A model generated the notes under the pieces. It saw nothing but the letters and a program-made list of their open reading frames with translations, searched no databases and was not told the DNA's origin. Position numbers and translations under genes: made by a program. A stretch of DNA of 46,919 nt from Deltaproteobacteria bacterium (GTDB taxonomy: Bacteria; Bdellovibrionota; FAC87; UBA2466), in contig OMIX01000056.1 of NCBI GenBank assembly GCA_900299195.1, positions 1 to 46,919 of the forward strand, written 5' to 3'. Shown piece by piece: positions 7,880-17,016 of the stretch; within the stretch, counting starts at the first letter, position 1, and every line of letters begins with the position of its first letter.

Positions 7880-8554
7880 ATGAAAACTGACAGCCCTTAC
7901 GAATTTAAAAGTAAGCTTAAGTTGTTTGTTTGGTTCATGTTGGGCTATGGGGTTTTTTATATTTTTCCTAATTTCTATGCGCCTTGGACCCCTGTTAAAC
8001 TCCACCTAACCTGGATTGATAGGAATGTACCTTTTATTCCGTGGACTTTTTTAATCTATACTTCCGATTATTTTTTGATTTTTCTCGCTATCTTGATTAT
8101 CCAAGAAAAGAACCACTTTCTTTCTTTTAGTCGAAAGATGTTTGCCACTTTAGTCCTTTGTGGATTTTTCTTTTTGGTTTTTCCCACGACCTACCCGAGA
8201 CCAAGCTATCCTTTAGTGAGTCACTGGTTAATTCAATCCGCAATGGATTTGGTCTATGTTGCCGACAGTCCAAACAATTGTTTTCCCAGCATGCATGTCG
8301 CTTTGACTTCAGTTTCTGCTTGGAGTTTAAAAGATTCCTATCCACGTATTTTTAAGGTTTTTGCTGTATGGACCCTAGCTATTATTTTTTCAACTCTAAC
8401 TACCAAGCAGCATTATTTTGTAGATATTGTGGGGGGTTTATCCGTATTGGCGAGTGTGACTTACCTTGAGAAAAAGTGGTTTTCAAAATACTTTTCCCGT
8501 TCTCAAGACAGAGATAGAAACGTAGAAACCTCTGGATTTACGAAGGTTTTCTAG
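7880..8554 (+). CDS. PAP2-superfamily membrane phosphatase / inositolphosphotransferase-like protein
   Basis: Integral membrane enzyme of the type 2 phosphatidic acid phosphatase superfamily, of the branch that includes AUR1-type phosphosphingolipid synthases. The 224 residues carry about five to six membrane helices and the three catalytic motifs: YPRP (105-108), FPSMH (135-139) and KQHYFVDIVGG (176-186, with the catalytic His178 and Asp182). PSMH instead of PSGH is the form usual in the AUR1-like group. The substrate (lipid phosphate or a phosphoalcohol transfer) cannot be decided. It has no Shine-Dalgarno and may be leaderless. It lies alone between the thioredoxin-like gene and nadC. Confidence 0.85.
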   Translation: MKTDSPYEFKSKLKLFVWFMLGYGVFYIFPNFYAPWTPVKLHLTWIDRNVPFIPWTFLIYTSDYFLIFLAILIIQEKNHFLSFSRKMFATLVLCGFFFLVFPTTYPRPSYPLVSHWLIQSAMDLVYVADSPNNCFPSMHVALTSVSAWSLKDSYPRIFKVFAVWTLAIIFSTLTTKQHYFVDIVGGLSVLASVTYLEKKWFSKYFSRSQDRDRNVETSGFTKVF

Positions 8555-8568
8555 GGTTTTCCCTTCCG

Positions 8569-8597
8569 TTGTCACTTTTGATGTGGTGTGCTAAGAC
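8569..8597 (+). promoter_or_regulatory. Candidate promoter of the nadCBA operon
   Basis: TTGTCA (8569-8574, 5 of 6) followed after 17 bp by TAAGAC (8592-8597, 3 of 6) with an extended TGC just before it. The expected transcript start, 7 nt downstream, coincides with the first base of the GTG start at 8604, and there is no ribosome site. Suggests leaderless nadC; by eye only. Confidence 0.35.
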
Positions 8598-8603
8598 TTT
8601 CTA

Positions 8604-9458
8604 GTGTTAAATTTAACGGAATTAATGCATGCCATCTCGACTGAATTAGAGATCGATTCGGTCAATGACGATGTCACAGTTCAATTGTTAAAAAATCATC
8701 AGAACGATCGCTGTCGGGCCATCTTAAAAGTCAAAGAACCAGGGGTTTTTTCCGGTAAGTGTGTAGTTGATGCATTGGGTGGTTTGTTTGAGGGAAGATT
8801 AAAAATTGATTTAAAGGTGGCCGAGGGAGATACGCTTGTTCCGGGACAAGCGATTTTATGGTTAGAGGGCAGCGCTGCTCAATGCCTCTCTCTAGAACGA
8901 ACTCTCATTAACTACTTGAGCTACTTAAGTGGAGTTGCCACGCTGACAAGAAAATTTGTCGAAGCAGTCCAACCTCATTCCACTAAAATTCTGGCAACAA
9001 GAAAAACTCTTCCCGGGTTAAGGTCGCTGCAGTTGAGTGCGGTAGTAGCAGGCGGAGGAAATATTCATAGAAGAAGTTTGAGCGATGGGATCTTGATTAA
9101 GGAAAACCATCAGATATTTTTGGAACCTGTAAAACTTTTAGAGCATTCAAGACGCCAGAGATCCCCTCTCCACAGCATTGAAATTGAGGTTCAAAGTTTT
9201 GATTTGCTTGAGGTAATTTTGGAAAACCCTCCAGACATTATTATGTTGGATAACTTTTCGAAGAGTGAGCTTCCGGCAGCCATTACTAAAATACGACAAC
9301 ACCCCAAGGGGAAATTCTGCCGAATTGAAGTTTCTGGAGGAATGACATTAGAACGAGTTTCGCACATCGCTGCTTTAGGAGTGGATTTTATTAGCGTGGG
9401 TCAGCTCACTCACTCCAGCCCCTCGTTGAATATGTCGATGGATCTTGAAAGGTTATGA
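8604..9458 (+). CDS. nadC: Nicotinate-nucleotide pyrophosphorylase (quinolinate phosphoribosyltransferase)
   Basis: Converts quinolinate and PRPP to nicotinate mononucleotide, the entry to NAD. The 284 residues show the NadC sequence EPGVFSG, ERTLINYLSYLSGVATLTR, the TRKTLPGLR motif with its Arg-Lys pair, GGGNIHRRSLSDGILIKENH (retaining His-Arg and the Lys), and PDIIMLDNFS near the C-terminal active-site Asp. The usual NHR appears as IHR and the LEKYAV-type strand as LQLSAV, slightly divergent but with the recognised catalytic positions kept. Start taken as GTG at 8604; an ATG at 8625 would remove 7 residues. Its stop overlaps nadB by 4 bp; the order nadC-nadB-nadA supports the call. Confidence 0.93.
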   Translation: MLNLTELMHAISTELEIDSVNDDVTVQLLKNHQNDRCRAILKVKEPGVFSGKCVVDALGGLFEGRLKIDLKVAEGDTLVPGQAILWLEGSAAQCLSLERTLINYLSYLSGVATLTRKFVEAVQPHSTKILATRKTLPGLRSLQLSAVVAGGGNIHRRSLSDGILIKENHQIFLEPVKLLEHSRRQRSPLHSIEIEVQSFDLLEVILENPPDIIMLDNFSKSELPAAITKIRQHPKGKFCRIEVSGGMTLERVSHIAALGVDFISVGQLTHSSPSLNMSMDLERL

Positions 9459-11032
9459 CGGCAAAAATAACAACCCAATGCTTAATCATTGGGGGAGGAA
9501 TTGCAGGAATATCGGCGGCAATTTCAGCGGCAGAGAAGGGGCTTGAAGTTATTGTCCTGACTGCGGCTAATGAAATTAAAGAAAGTAACACTTTATACGC
9601 TCAGGGCGGAATTATCTACCGAGCCCTAAAAGAAACACCCGAGAGATTAGAGAACGATATTTTAGAGGCGGGTTGTGGGATCAATTATTTACCCGCAGTG
9701 AAACAGCTGTGTCGATTGGGACCTGCGTTGGTGAAAGATATTCTAATCGAAAAAGCCCAAGTGCCTTTTGATATGGAAGGCGGACAGCTCAGTTTAACTC
9801 GAGAGGGTGGACACAGTGAGAGCCGGATTCTTCATAAGGGCGACCAAAGTGGTTTAGCGATTGAAACTGCGCTTCTCCATTATTGCGAACAATTTACAAA
9901 TATTAAATTTTTGACCTCTCACACCGCAGTCAATTTACTCATGACGTCGTTTCACTCTAGAGATCGATCCCTTCGTCATGAAGAGGCTCGTTGTTTTGGA
10001 GCTTTCGTATTTAACCCATTGACTGAAGAGGTTTATCCCATTTACGCGGACCATACTGTGCTTGCAACGGGTGGAATTGGACAGTTGTTTTTGCATAATA
10101 CCAACAGTCAATTTGCTCGGGGCGATGGCATTGCACTAGCCTATCGTGCTGGTTGCCGAATGGAGGACTTAGAGTACATTCAGTTTCATCCGACTACATT
10201 TTATGAGCCCGCTAGCCATCGGTTTCTAATTTCTGAAGCGTTACGCGGCGAAGGGGCGATTTTACTAAACGCCCAAGGAGAGAGATTTTTACCCAAATAT
10301 CTTCCTCAGTATTCTATCCCAGAGCTAGCGCCGAGAGACCGAGTCGCCAAAGCCATTCATCAAGAGTTACTTTCTTCAGGGCAACCTTGTGTTTACTTAG
10401 ATATCAGTTTCAAGGAGTCTAATTGGATCAAAGAGAGATTCCCCTTTGTTTATAAAGCATGCCTGAACCATGGGGTTGATATCACACAGAAACCGATCCC
10501 AGTAGTTCCTGGAGCTCATTATCATTGTGGTGGAGTTTGGGTTGACCTCCAAGGAAAAACCTCGGTAGCTCATCTCTGGGCTGTGGGGGAAGTAGCTTGT
10601 ACTGGACTTCACGGGGCCAATCGATTGGCCAGTACTTCACTTCTTGAGGGATTGGTTTGGGGTTCAGAAGCAGGAAAGACGATTGCTTCTGAATTGGAAC
10701 GTCAGAAAAGTTTTGAATTTCCAGAGATTGAAGAATGGAAGAGCGAAACAGCTAAAGTAGACAGCTCATTTTTAGTTCAAGACTGGCTGACTTTAAAAAA
10801 TACGATGTGGAATTATGTAGGATTGATTAAGACGGAAACCCGACTGAAACGGGCTCAAGGTATTCTTACTGAGTTATCTAGAGGAATTGATGTCTTTTAC
10901 AGAAAGGCACAGTTAAGCGATGAATTGATCGGGCTACGACAAGCTGTCTTAGTAGCGAACCTAGTTGTGGAGGCTTGTCTTAGAAACAACAAAAGTTTGG
11001 GCTGCTACCAGAGAGAGGACCTTGTCATATGA
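9455..11032 (+). CDS. nadB: L-aspartate oxidase
   Basis: FAD enzyme that oxidises L-aspartate to iminoaspartate, the first step of bacterial de novo NAD synthesis. The 525 residues begin with the dinucleotide-binding GGGIAGISAAISAAEKG, then NTLYAQGGI, the fumarate reductase/LASPO signatures LTREGGHSESRILHKGD and YIQFHPTTFY, the PGAHYHCGGVWVD segment and GANRLASTSLLEGLVWG. The C-terminal helical domain ends in a CYQRED motif. Length matches the family (about 510-540). It overlaps nadC and nadA by 4 bp on each side, so iminoaspartate is made beside its consumer NadA. Confidence 0.96.
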   Translation: MTAKITTQCLIIGGGIAGISAAISAAEKGLEVIVLTAANEIKESNTLYAQGGIIYRALKETPERLENDILEAGCGINYLPAVKQLCRLGPALVKDILIEKAQVPFDMEGGQLSLTREGGHSESRILHKGDQSGLAIETALLHYCEQFTNIKFLTSHTAVNLLMTSFHSRDRSLRHEEARCFGAFVFNPLTEEVYPIYADHTVLATGGIGQLFLHNTNSQFARGDGIALAYRAGCRMEDLEYIQFHPTTFYEPASHRFLISEALRGEGAILLNAQGERFLPKYLPQYSIPELAPRDRVAKAIHQELLSSGQPCVYLDISFKESNWIKERFPFVYKACLNHGVDITQKPIPVVPGAHYHCGGVWVDLQGKTSVAHLWAVGEVACTGLHGANRLASTSLLEGLVWGSEAGKTIASELERQKSFEFPEIEEWKSETAKVDSSFLVQDWLTLKNTMWNYVGLIKTETRLKRAQGILTELSRGIDVFYRKAQLSDELIGLRQAVLVANLVVEACLRNNKSLGCYQREDLVI

Positions 11033-12105
11033 GTTTCGATTTGGAACGAATACGCAAGTTAGAAGCTCAGGATGATAATATTTTGTTCGATCGAATTCAA
11101 AAGATCCGAAAGGATTATGGAAAAGATTTGTGTGTGTTGGCTCACTTGTATCAGCGAAAAAAGATTACCGAACTTGCAGACTTTGTAGGGGATTCGTTTG
11201 GTCTTTCTCAATCTGCAGCTCATTTTTCGGGTGGCAAATACATTGTGTTTGCTGGAGTTAGATTTATGGCTGAAAGTGCTGCGATTTTATGTCGTCCTGA
11301 TCAAGAAGTGTTACATCCTGATCCCGAAGCGGGATGTCCTATGGCTGATATGGCTTCAATTGAAGAAGTCCACAGAGCTTGGAATTTTTTGAAAGGGTTA
11401 GAGGATCAGGCACCTATTCCTGTGACTTACATGAATAGTACCGCTGACATAAAGGCTTTTTGTGGTGAACACGGGGGAACGATTTGTACTTCGAGTAATG
11501 CGACTAAGACTTTTGAATGGGCATTTCAAAAGTCGAAGAGAATTTTCTTTTTACCCGATGAGCATTTAGGCAGAAATACCGCTTTGAAATTTGGAATAGA
11601 CCCCAATGATATTGCCGTTTGGGATCCTGAGAAGCTCGACGGAGGAGAACCTGAAAATTATCAGGAGGCTCGCGTCATTTTATGGCGAGGCTATTGTCCG
11701 GTACATCAAAAATTTACCGTGAGAGATATCCAGCATGTCAGGAAGTTTTATCCCAACGCCAAAGTAATAGTGCATCCTGAGTGCCCTACCGATGTCGTTA
11801 AAGCTGCGGATTTTGTAGGTAGCACCGATTTTATTCGAAAGTATGTAGCCCAAGAGACTAAGGCTCGGGATCAAGTTTTTATTGGTACTGAAATTAATTT
11901 GGTTCAGAATCTTGCAGCCCAATATCCGGATAGAATGATTCAGAAATTACATCGTTCTTTATGTTTAACCATGTATCAAATCACTTTGGGGAGATTGCTT
12001 TACACTTTGGAGAACATTGAAACTTTTGACAGGGTTCAAGTTTTGCCTAGCGTGAAGCGTTATGCCAAAGTGGCTTTAGACCGAATGTTGAGCCTTCCTA
12101 GCTGA
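11029..12105 (+). CDS. nadA: Quinolinate synthase
   Basis: Condenses iminoaspartate with dihydroxyacetone phosphate to quinolinate, using a [4Fe-4S] cluster. The 358-residue protein has the three NadA motifs with cluster cysteines: DPEAGCPMADM, GGTICTSSNATK and VIVHPECP, as well as CVLAHLYQ and ADFVGDSFGLSQ near the N-terminus and FLPDEHLGRNTA in the middle. ATG at 11029 overlaps the nadB stop. It completes the three-gene NAD block. No terminator hairpin is obvious in the 70 bp that follow. Confidence 0.96.
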   Translation: MSFDLERIRKLEAQDDNILFDRIQKIRKDYGKDLCVLAHLYQRKKITELADFVGDSFGLSQSAAHFSGGKYIVFAGVRFMAESAAILCRPDQEVLHPDPEAGCPMADMASIEEVHRAWNFLKGLEDQAPIPVTYMNSTADIKAFCGEHGGTICTSSNATKTFEWAFQKSKRIFFLPDEHLGRNTALKFGIDPNDIAVWDPEKLDGGEPENYQEARVILWRGYCPVHQKFTVRDIQHVRKFYPNAKVIVHPECPTDVVKAADFVGSTDFIRKYVAQETKARDQVFIGTEINLVQNLAAQYPDRMIQKLHRSLCLTMYQITLGRLLYTLENIETFDRVQVLPSVKRYAKVALDRMLSLPS

Positions 12106-12157
12106 CGCGTTAGAGTCCACCACTGAGTTTTGAGATACTCTCTCATCTAAGCCGGGG

Positions 12158-12163
12158 TATAAT
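12158..12163 (+). promoter_or_regulatory. Consensus -10 box just upstream of the membrane-protein gene
   Basis: A perfect TATAAT lies 12 bp before the ATG at 12176, so the transcript would start near 12170 with a leader of about 6 nt. No ribosome site is present. A TTGAGA at 12130-12135 is 22 bp away, too far for a usual -35. Suggests a near-leaderless mRNA. Confidence 0.4.
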
Positions 12164-12175
12164 AAAATTCTCCGC

Positions 12176-14014
12176 ATGATTGAAACTCAGTCGAAAAATG
12201 GTTCCTATATTTTTTTCCTCACTCTCCTGTTTACTCTTTTCACCGTTCTTTTAGTGGGGTCTTTCGATTCCAGATTAGCTAACAGCAACGGGGATGACCA
12301 CCCTATGGTTTGGGCGAGGTTTGTAAAAAATTCTGAATTTTGGAAAGGGGATGGAAACTTTACCACAGCAAAATCATTTGCTAGAGCTTCGTTACCAAAC
12401 TTGTTGGCGACTCTCTCTATCCAGTGGGATCAAAGGCTCCCCAAATTGTTGAGTTGGTTCTACATTCTATTTCAAAATGTGGGCTTAGCAGTGGCCCTAT
12501 TTGCTTTTGTTCGGTGTTTCCTCCAAGATGCAGTCTGGGCAGCTATCGTGGTTGTTTTAACGATGTTGATGGAGCCCTGGGGATTGAATTTAGCTTACTA
12601 CCCAAGCATGATGCATTCCCCTTATCCCGGGCATCTCGTCATGCCTTTATTAGTCTTTGCCTCCGTAGCGCTAATCAAACAGAGTCAACTATGGATGATG
12701 GCCCTATTGGTTTTAGCAAGTCTCATTCATCCAAGTCAGACTTTACATTTCATAGCCTTGGCAATGTGCTATCAATTCTTTCGAGAAAGAAAAATTCAAT
12801 ATAAAAAATATGTTCCCTTCATTTTACCCGCGCTGTGTACTCTGGTTATTCCCTTTTTACTGATTCCAAAACCTACAAATCCTCTGACGGATCTTGAGTT
12901 ACTTCCCTCTGCCCTAAACAATTCGCATTTAGTTCCATGGTCGACCAACATCTTTTGGCCTTGGGGAGTGCCCACAATGGTGATGATTTTTGGGCTCTCC
13001 TGGTGGGCCTCGCGGTCGGAGTGGGGACGGGCCTCGAGGCTGTATCCATTTTGGCAAGCGCACTTTTTGAGTTTTGTGTTATTAGCGAGTCTTCATCTGG
13101 TGGGAGTGAAATTAAAGATACTACCGTTGATTCTTCTCTGCCCCTTAAGAATAACCGTCATCAATTCGGTTTTGCTTGTTCCCATTATCTTTTCATTCTT
13201 AATCAAAATGATTTTGGAATCAGAAAAAGGAAAAGCTTTTACGGCAGCTACCTTGCTCACTTTGATGGTGTTTTCAAAGCGGGGTTTGTTTTGGGGGCCT
13301 CTGTGCATTTTAATTTTTGCTAACTCCAAGAAAGAAAATCGGAAAAGTTTTATCAAAGCTGGAGTTTTAACTGGAATCTGGTGGGCTGCGTTTTTGTTGT
13401 TAGGGCGACCGTTACGGGGAATCCTCGGTGAGAATTTAAGCGGAACGATGAGAAATGTCATGGCGCCCGGATTTTCTCTCGTCTCTTGGCAAATATATCT
13501 TTCAATCGCGATCGGTGTAGTAGCGAGTTTCTATCGAGAAATTGGTCAAAGGGGATTTCGATTTCTAAAGGAGATGATTTTAATCTCAATGATTGTTGGG
13601 GCGGCGGGACAGTATTATTGGAAGGGTCGAAAAACTTTAGAAGGGGAGTTGGGAGCAATGCTTGAACTTCAGAGGTGGGCTAGCCAGTCTACCCCTAAAG
13701 AAAGCATATTTTTAATCGAAGGCAGTTCGTGGAGGGGAATCTCAGAGCGACGAGTTCAGGTCGTTGGGCTTAGAAGAAATAGACTGCTTCCTTACATGAG
13801 AGATAGGGAGCCCTTAATGGTTGAAACTAGACTACAGGATTTGTATTCGAAATTCGGTGTCGAACACTACTCCCAACTAACAAATCAAAATATCAGGGAG
13901 TTGGCTTATGAATTTGAAGCAAACTACGTTTTAGAATCGGTGGTAGTCCCCTTGAAGAATTTTCCGGTAATGTTTGAGAACAAAATTTGGAGAGTTTATC
14001 AAGTCAGGAACTAG
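12176..14014 (+). CDS. Large polytopic membrane protein, GT39/DUF6798-like architecture
   Basis: Family not recognised with certainty. The 612 residues form an N-terminal membrane anchor (about 11-29), an extracytoplasmic loop containing GDDHPMVWARF, a series of about ten further hydrophobic helices up to residue 470, and a soluble C-terminal domain of about 130 residues. That last domain starts LQRWASQSTPKESIFLIEGS and ends with a KFGVEHYS/EANYVLESVVV strand pattern, resembling the tail of membrane proteins related to lipid-linked glycosyltransferases. A role in cell-envelope glycan transfer is inferred from this and from its radical SAM and GT2 neighbours. The ATG follows a TATAAT by 12 bp. 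Confidence 0.7.
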   Translation: MIETQSKNGSYIFFLTLLFTLFTVLLVGSFDSRLANSNGDDHPMVWARFVKNSEFWKGDGNFTTAKSFARASLPNLLATLSIQWDQRLPKLLSWFYILFQNVGLAVALFAFVRCFLQDAVWAAIVVVLTMLMEPWGLNLAYYPSMMHSPYPGHLVMPLLVFASVALIKQSQLWMMALLVLASLIHPSQTLHFIALAMCYQFFRERKIQYKKYVPFILPALCTLVIPFLLIPKPTNPLTDLELLPSALNNSHLVPWSTNIFWPWGVPTMVMIFGLSWWASRSEWGRASRLYPFWQAHFLSFVLLASLHLVGVKLKILPLILLCPLRITVINSVLLVPIIFSFLIKMILESEKGKAFTAATLLTLMVFSKRGLFWGPLCILIFANSKKENRKSFIKAGVLTGIWWAAFLLLGRPLRGILGENLSGTMRNVMAPGFSLVSWQIYLSIAIGVVASFYREIGQRGFRFLKEMILISMIVGAAGQYYWKGRKTLEGELGAMLELQRWASQSTPKESIFLIEGSSWRGISERRVQVVGLRRNRLLPYMRDREPLMVETRLQDLYSKFGVEHYSQLTNQNIRELAYEFEANYVLESVVVPLKNFPVMFENKIWRVYQVRN

Positions 14015-14052
14015 AAATTCTGAATCACTAAATTCTGAGGAGTTTCAATCAA

Positions 14053-15162
14053 ATGAAGATAAGACACAAAATAGGAAAAGTAATAAAGAGCTCAACAATT
14101 AAAAGATTATTAAACTACGAGTCCGGTGTCTATCGAAAAGCGAGCGGTACGTTTGCTCATCGCAGGAAAATGGCTGGAGTAACCTTTGAGACATCACTGC
14201 CAAAACAGATTGAAAAAACACTATTAGAGGAAAGCAATAAAAATATGCTTGCCTTAATAGATGAAAACTCCCCCTATTTTAGCAAAAAACAACTCTTAAA
14301 AACGAATCTGAACTTCATTGAAGTAGAGGTTTTTTCTTATTGCAATAGAAATTGCTGGTTTTGTCCGAATTCAATGATTGATCGGAGATCAGAAAACATT
14401 TACATGTCAGAGGAATTATATTTATCTATTTTGAAACAACTACAGGAAATTAGTTTTCGAGGAACTATCGCGTTTAGTAGATATAATGAACCCCTCGCAG
14501 ACCGAATTATTCTAAAAAGAATTGAACAGGCCAGACAAGCTCTTCCACAAGTCGTTCTACATACTAACACTAATGGAGATTATCTGAACGATCGAGAATA
14601 TCTTGATGAGTTAGCCAGGGCTGGGCTTAATAAATTATATATGCAGTGCTACTTAAAGAACGGAGAAAAATTTGAAAAGGACAACATCATTTCAATCATG
14701 AAGAAAAAGATGGCTAAGATAGGTCTGGAATTCGAAATTGCCATCCAAGAGGAATCTCACATCTTGATTAAGCCAAAATACTCTGCGCTTCAAGAGTTTG
14801 TCTATCAGGCTATCGATTTTAATAGTCACGGGGTTGACCGAGGAGGGACCATTTCATCTCTAATAAATTACGAACGTTCGGCTCCCTGTTTTATACCCTT
14901 CAGTCGGATGTATATTGATTTTAATGGGGCCGTGATGCCCTGTTGTAATTTTAGATCGGATGTTTCAGAGCATCAAAAATTTATTCTTGGTGATTTGAAT
15001 GAATCATCTATGGCTGAAATTTTTTCTAGCAGTAGGGCTTGTAAGCTGAGAAAACAATTGTGTGGTTTCGGTAAAAAGCTCACTCCTTGCGGAACTTGTA
15101 AATTTGGAGTTAATTCGGAAGTCGAGAAAACAATTCCGGAGCTTCCAGATTTTAGACCCTAG
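14053..15162 (+). CDS. Radical SAM protein with SPASM-type C-terminus
   Basis: Uses a [4Fe-4S] cluster and S-adenosylmethionine to start a radical reaction; the substrate is unknown. The 369 residues have the cluster motif SYCNRNCWFCPNS (Cys97, Cys101, Cys104; CxxxCxxC), a TIM-barrel middle region, and a C-terminal SPASM-like set of cysteines: MPCCNFRS, then LGDLNESSMAEIFSS and a final CKLRKQLCGFGK/CGTC block that would hold auxiliary clusters. A GAGGAG ribosome site precedes the ATG. It sits between the membrane protein and a GT2 glycosyltransferase. Such proteins occur in peptide modification and in polysaccharide clusters; no small precursor peptide gene was found next to it. Confidence 0.85.
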   Translation: MKIRHKIGKVIKSSTIKRLLNYESGVYRKASGTFAHRRKMAGVTFETSLPKQIEKTLLEESNKNMLALIDENSPYFSKKQLLKTNLNFIEVEVFSYCNRNCWFCPNSMIDRRSENIYMSEELYLSILKQLQEISFRGTIAFSRYNEPLADRIILKRIEQARQALPQVVLHTNTNGDYLNDREYLDELARAGLNKLYMQCYLKNGEKFEKDNIISIMKKKMAKIGLEFEIAIQEESHILIKPKYSALQEFVYQAIDFNSHGVDRGGTISSLINYERSAPCFIPFSRMYIDFNGAVMPCCNFRSDVSEHQKFILGDLNESSMAEIFSSSRACKLRKQLCGFGKKLTPCGTCKFGVNSEVEKTIPELPDFRP

Positions 15163-15173
15163 GTAATCGAAAA

Positions 15174-16121
15174 ATGAAAAAAAGCGAAAATCCAAAAATA
15201 TCAGTGGTCATTCCATGTTTTAATGCCTATCCCTATTTGATAGAAAGTCTAGATTCCGTTTTGGATCAAACATTAAAGCCTTTTGAGGTTATTGTTGTGA
15301 ACGACGGTTCGACGGATAGCAGCCTTGAGATTTTAAATTCATATTTACCAAAAATAAAAATAATTAATCAAAATAATCGTGGCGTCTCGGTCGCTCGCAA
15401 CGTAGGAATTCGGCATTGTAAAGGTGAATGGATCGCTATCCAGGATGCGGATGATATCTGGGACAAGGAAAAACTAGAAAAGCAATGGGTCGCAATTCGA
15501 TCCTCCGAAGAAGAGGTTGTGTGTTGTTACACAGAAGTTTTTATGTTTGGTCCGAAAATAGAAAGGACTGTCTGTAATCGACCGGAGTATCATAAAATGA
15601 AGGACTCACTGGCTGAGATGCTAGCTAATTGGTGTGTTACCTCTAATTCTGCTCTTTTTCGATCGGATAAATGCCAAGAAATCGAATTTCCTGAGGACGT
15701 CAAGGACGGAGAAGATGACATATTTTTTGCTCTGTTGAGAATGAAAGGGTCTTTTGTTAAGGTTAACGAGCCTCTTGCTGGTTATCGAATTCATTTGGGA
15801 CAGCGTACATCGAATCACTCCCATGAATTTCAAAAGTTAAAATCCAAACTGAATTGGTATTCCCAAAACCGAATTCTTAATTCTCAAGAGGAGAAACTAT
15901 TCTTCAAGAGACTGTTCGAAAACTTGAATGATATGTATGAGCGAGCTTATTGGAGGCGAGACTGGAACACTCTAAAAGCGTGTAGGAGGTTGTATCAAGA
16001 GAATTTCAAACATTTGGGATATCGAAACACAAATCTTAATAAGATGTTGCCACCCAAATTAGCAATTCAGTTTAAGGATTTGATCTATAATAGGTTTTTG
16101 TCAAAGTCGAAGGAAGGTTGA
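15174..16121 (+). CDS. Family 2 glycosyltransferase
   Basis: Inverting GT-A glycosyltransferase, probably adding a sugar to a cell-surface glycan. The 315-residue protein has the GT2 start ISVVIPCFNAYPYLIESLDS, VIVVNDGSTD, the acceptor-loop region NNRGVSVARNVGI and the DXD-type metal motif QDADDIWD, followed by GEDDIFFAL later in the domain. There are no membrane helices, so it is cytoplasmic or peripheral. It starts 11 bp after the radical SAM gene and its last 50 bp overlap the end of the opposing GT2 gene. Donor and acceptor sugars cannot be inferred. Confidence 0.9.
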   Translation: MKKSENPKISVVIPCFNAYPYLIESLDSVLDQTLKPFEVIVVNDGSTDSSLEILNSYLPKIKIINQNNRGVSVARNVGIRHCKGEWIAIQDADDIWDKEKLEKQWVAIRSSEEEVVCCYTEVFMFGPKIERTVCNRPEYHKMKDSLAEMLANWCVTSNSALFRSDKCQEIEFPEDVKDGEDDIFFALLRMKGSFVKVNEPLAGYRIHLGQRTSNHSHEFQKLKSKLNWYSQNRILNSQEEKLFFKRLFENLNDMYERAYWRRDWNTLKACRRLYQENFKHLGYRNTNLNKMLPPKLAIQFKDLIYNRFLSKSKEG

Positions 16122-17010
16122 CTAGGTTCTTTATAAGTTTCTTAAATGTCGGAAAATCTGATGGGTTCCAAAAAAAGGCTTTCACTAGGCTTAACAACGA
16201 ATGTGAAGGTTTAATCGGGTACAGATTATTTGAGAGATTAATATAGTTTAGAGCAATGCTTCGCCTAACTTTTTTTCGGTCAAAATAGAGTGAGTTTAGA
16301 TATCTTTTTTGGACTTTGATATCTGTGGTAAACATCAGTTCAGTTTTGGAAGTTAATGAATTGGTGTTTCCTATTCTATATTTAACAGTTGGGGTATCTG
16401 TTTGACAGAAACGAGCTTTGTGAGTGATTGCCCTGAGCCAGTAATCATGGTCTTCGCAACATCTTAACGATTCGTCCATCGGTCCGATTCGCTTTATCAG
16501 GTCTTTAGAGATAATAGCGCCCGAAGGAGCAATGAAATTTCTTCCCAAGAGTGCATCTGAGAATTGTTTTAAGTCCTCTGCAGTGGGGCCCCAAACATAG
16601 GCAGTTGATTCAATGCTAAGAGTGCAAAACAAAGCGGGTGTAAAAAAGAACTCAGCTTGATTTTGGTTGAGAAGCCTCAATCCTGTTTCGAGATGGTGGT
16701 TTTCCCAAACATCGTCATGGTCAAGAAAAGCAATGTACTGTCCTCGACAGAGATTTATTCCAACATTTCGAGTTCCGGCGAGTCCTAGGTTTTTGGTGTT
16801 TTTGGTATATAAAACATTATTATTGGGGTGAAGAGACCGAAAATTGTGGATGATCTTTTCGCTATCGTCATCCCAACAATCGTTTACTGCGATAATTTCC
16901 CAATGAGAGTAGGTTTGCTGCGAAACTGATCTGAGAGCATCAGGAAGTTCTCTTTCGGCTTTGTAACATGGGATAATAATGGAAACTAAAGGAGAGTGAT
17001 TTTGAGACAT
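16072..17010 (-). CDS. Family 2 glycosyltransferase
   Basis: Second GT-A glycosyltransferase of the island, convergent with the previous one. The 312 residues include VSIIIPCYKAERELPDALRS, an unusual VNDCWDDDS where most relatives have VNDGSTD, NLGLAGTRNVGI, the metal motif LDHDDVW and CCEDHDYWLRA at the position of the catalytic-base ED motif. It starts 38 bp after hutI on the same strand but has its own extended -10 box right at the start codon, so it may be transcribed separately as a leaderless message. Substrate unknown. Confidence 0.9.
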   Translation of the reverse strand: MSQNHSPLVSIIIPCYKAERELPDALRSVSQQTYSHWEIIAVNDCWDDDSEKIIHNFRSLHPNNNVLYTKNTKNLGLAGTRNVGINLCRGQYIAFLDHDDVWENHHLETGLRLLNQNQAEFFFTPALFCTLSIESTAYVWGPTAEDLKQFSDALLGRNFIAPSGAIISKDLIKRIGPMDESLRCCEDHDYWLRAITHKARFCQTDTPTVKYRIGNTNSLTSKTELMFTTDIKVQKRYLNSLYFDRKKVRRSIALNYINLSNNLYPIKPSHSLLSLVKAFFWNPSDFPTFKKLIKNLVNLPSTLTKTYYRSNP

Positions 17011-17016
17011 GTTTTT

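Noticed and set aside
13093-13461. Antisense frame of 122 residues inside the membrane-protein gene
   Set aside because: Reverse of a hydrophobic helix region; composition is a shadow effect, no start signal.
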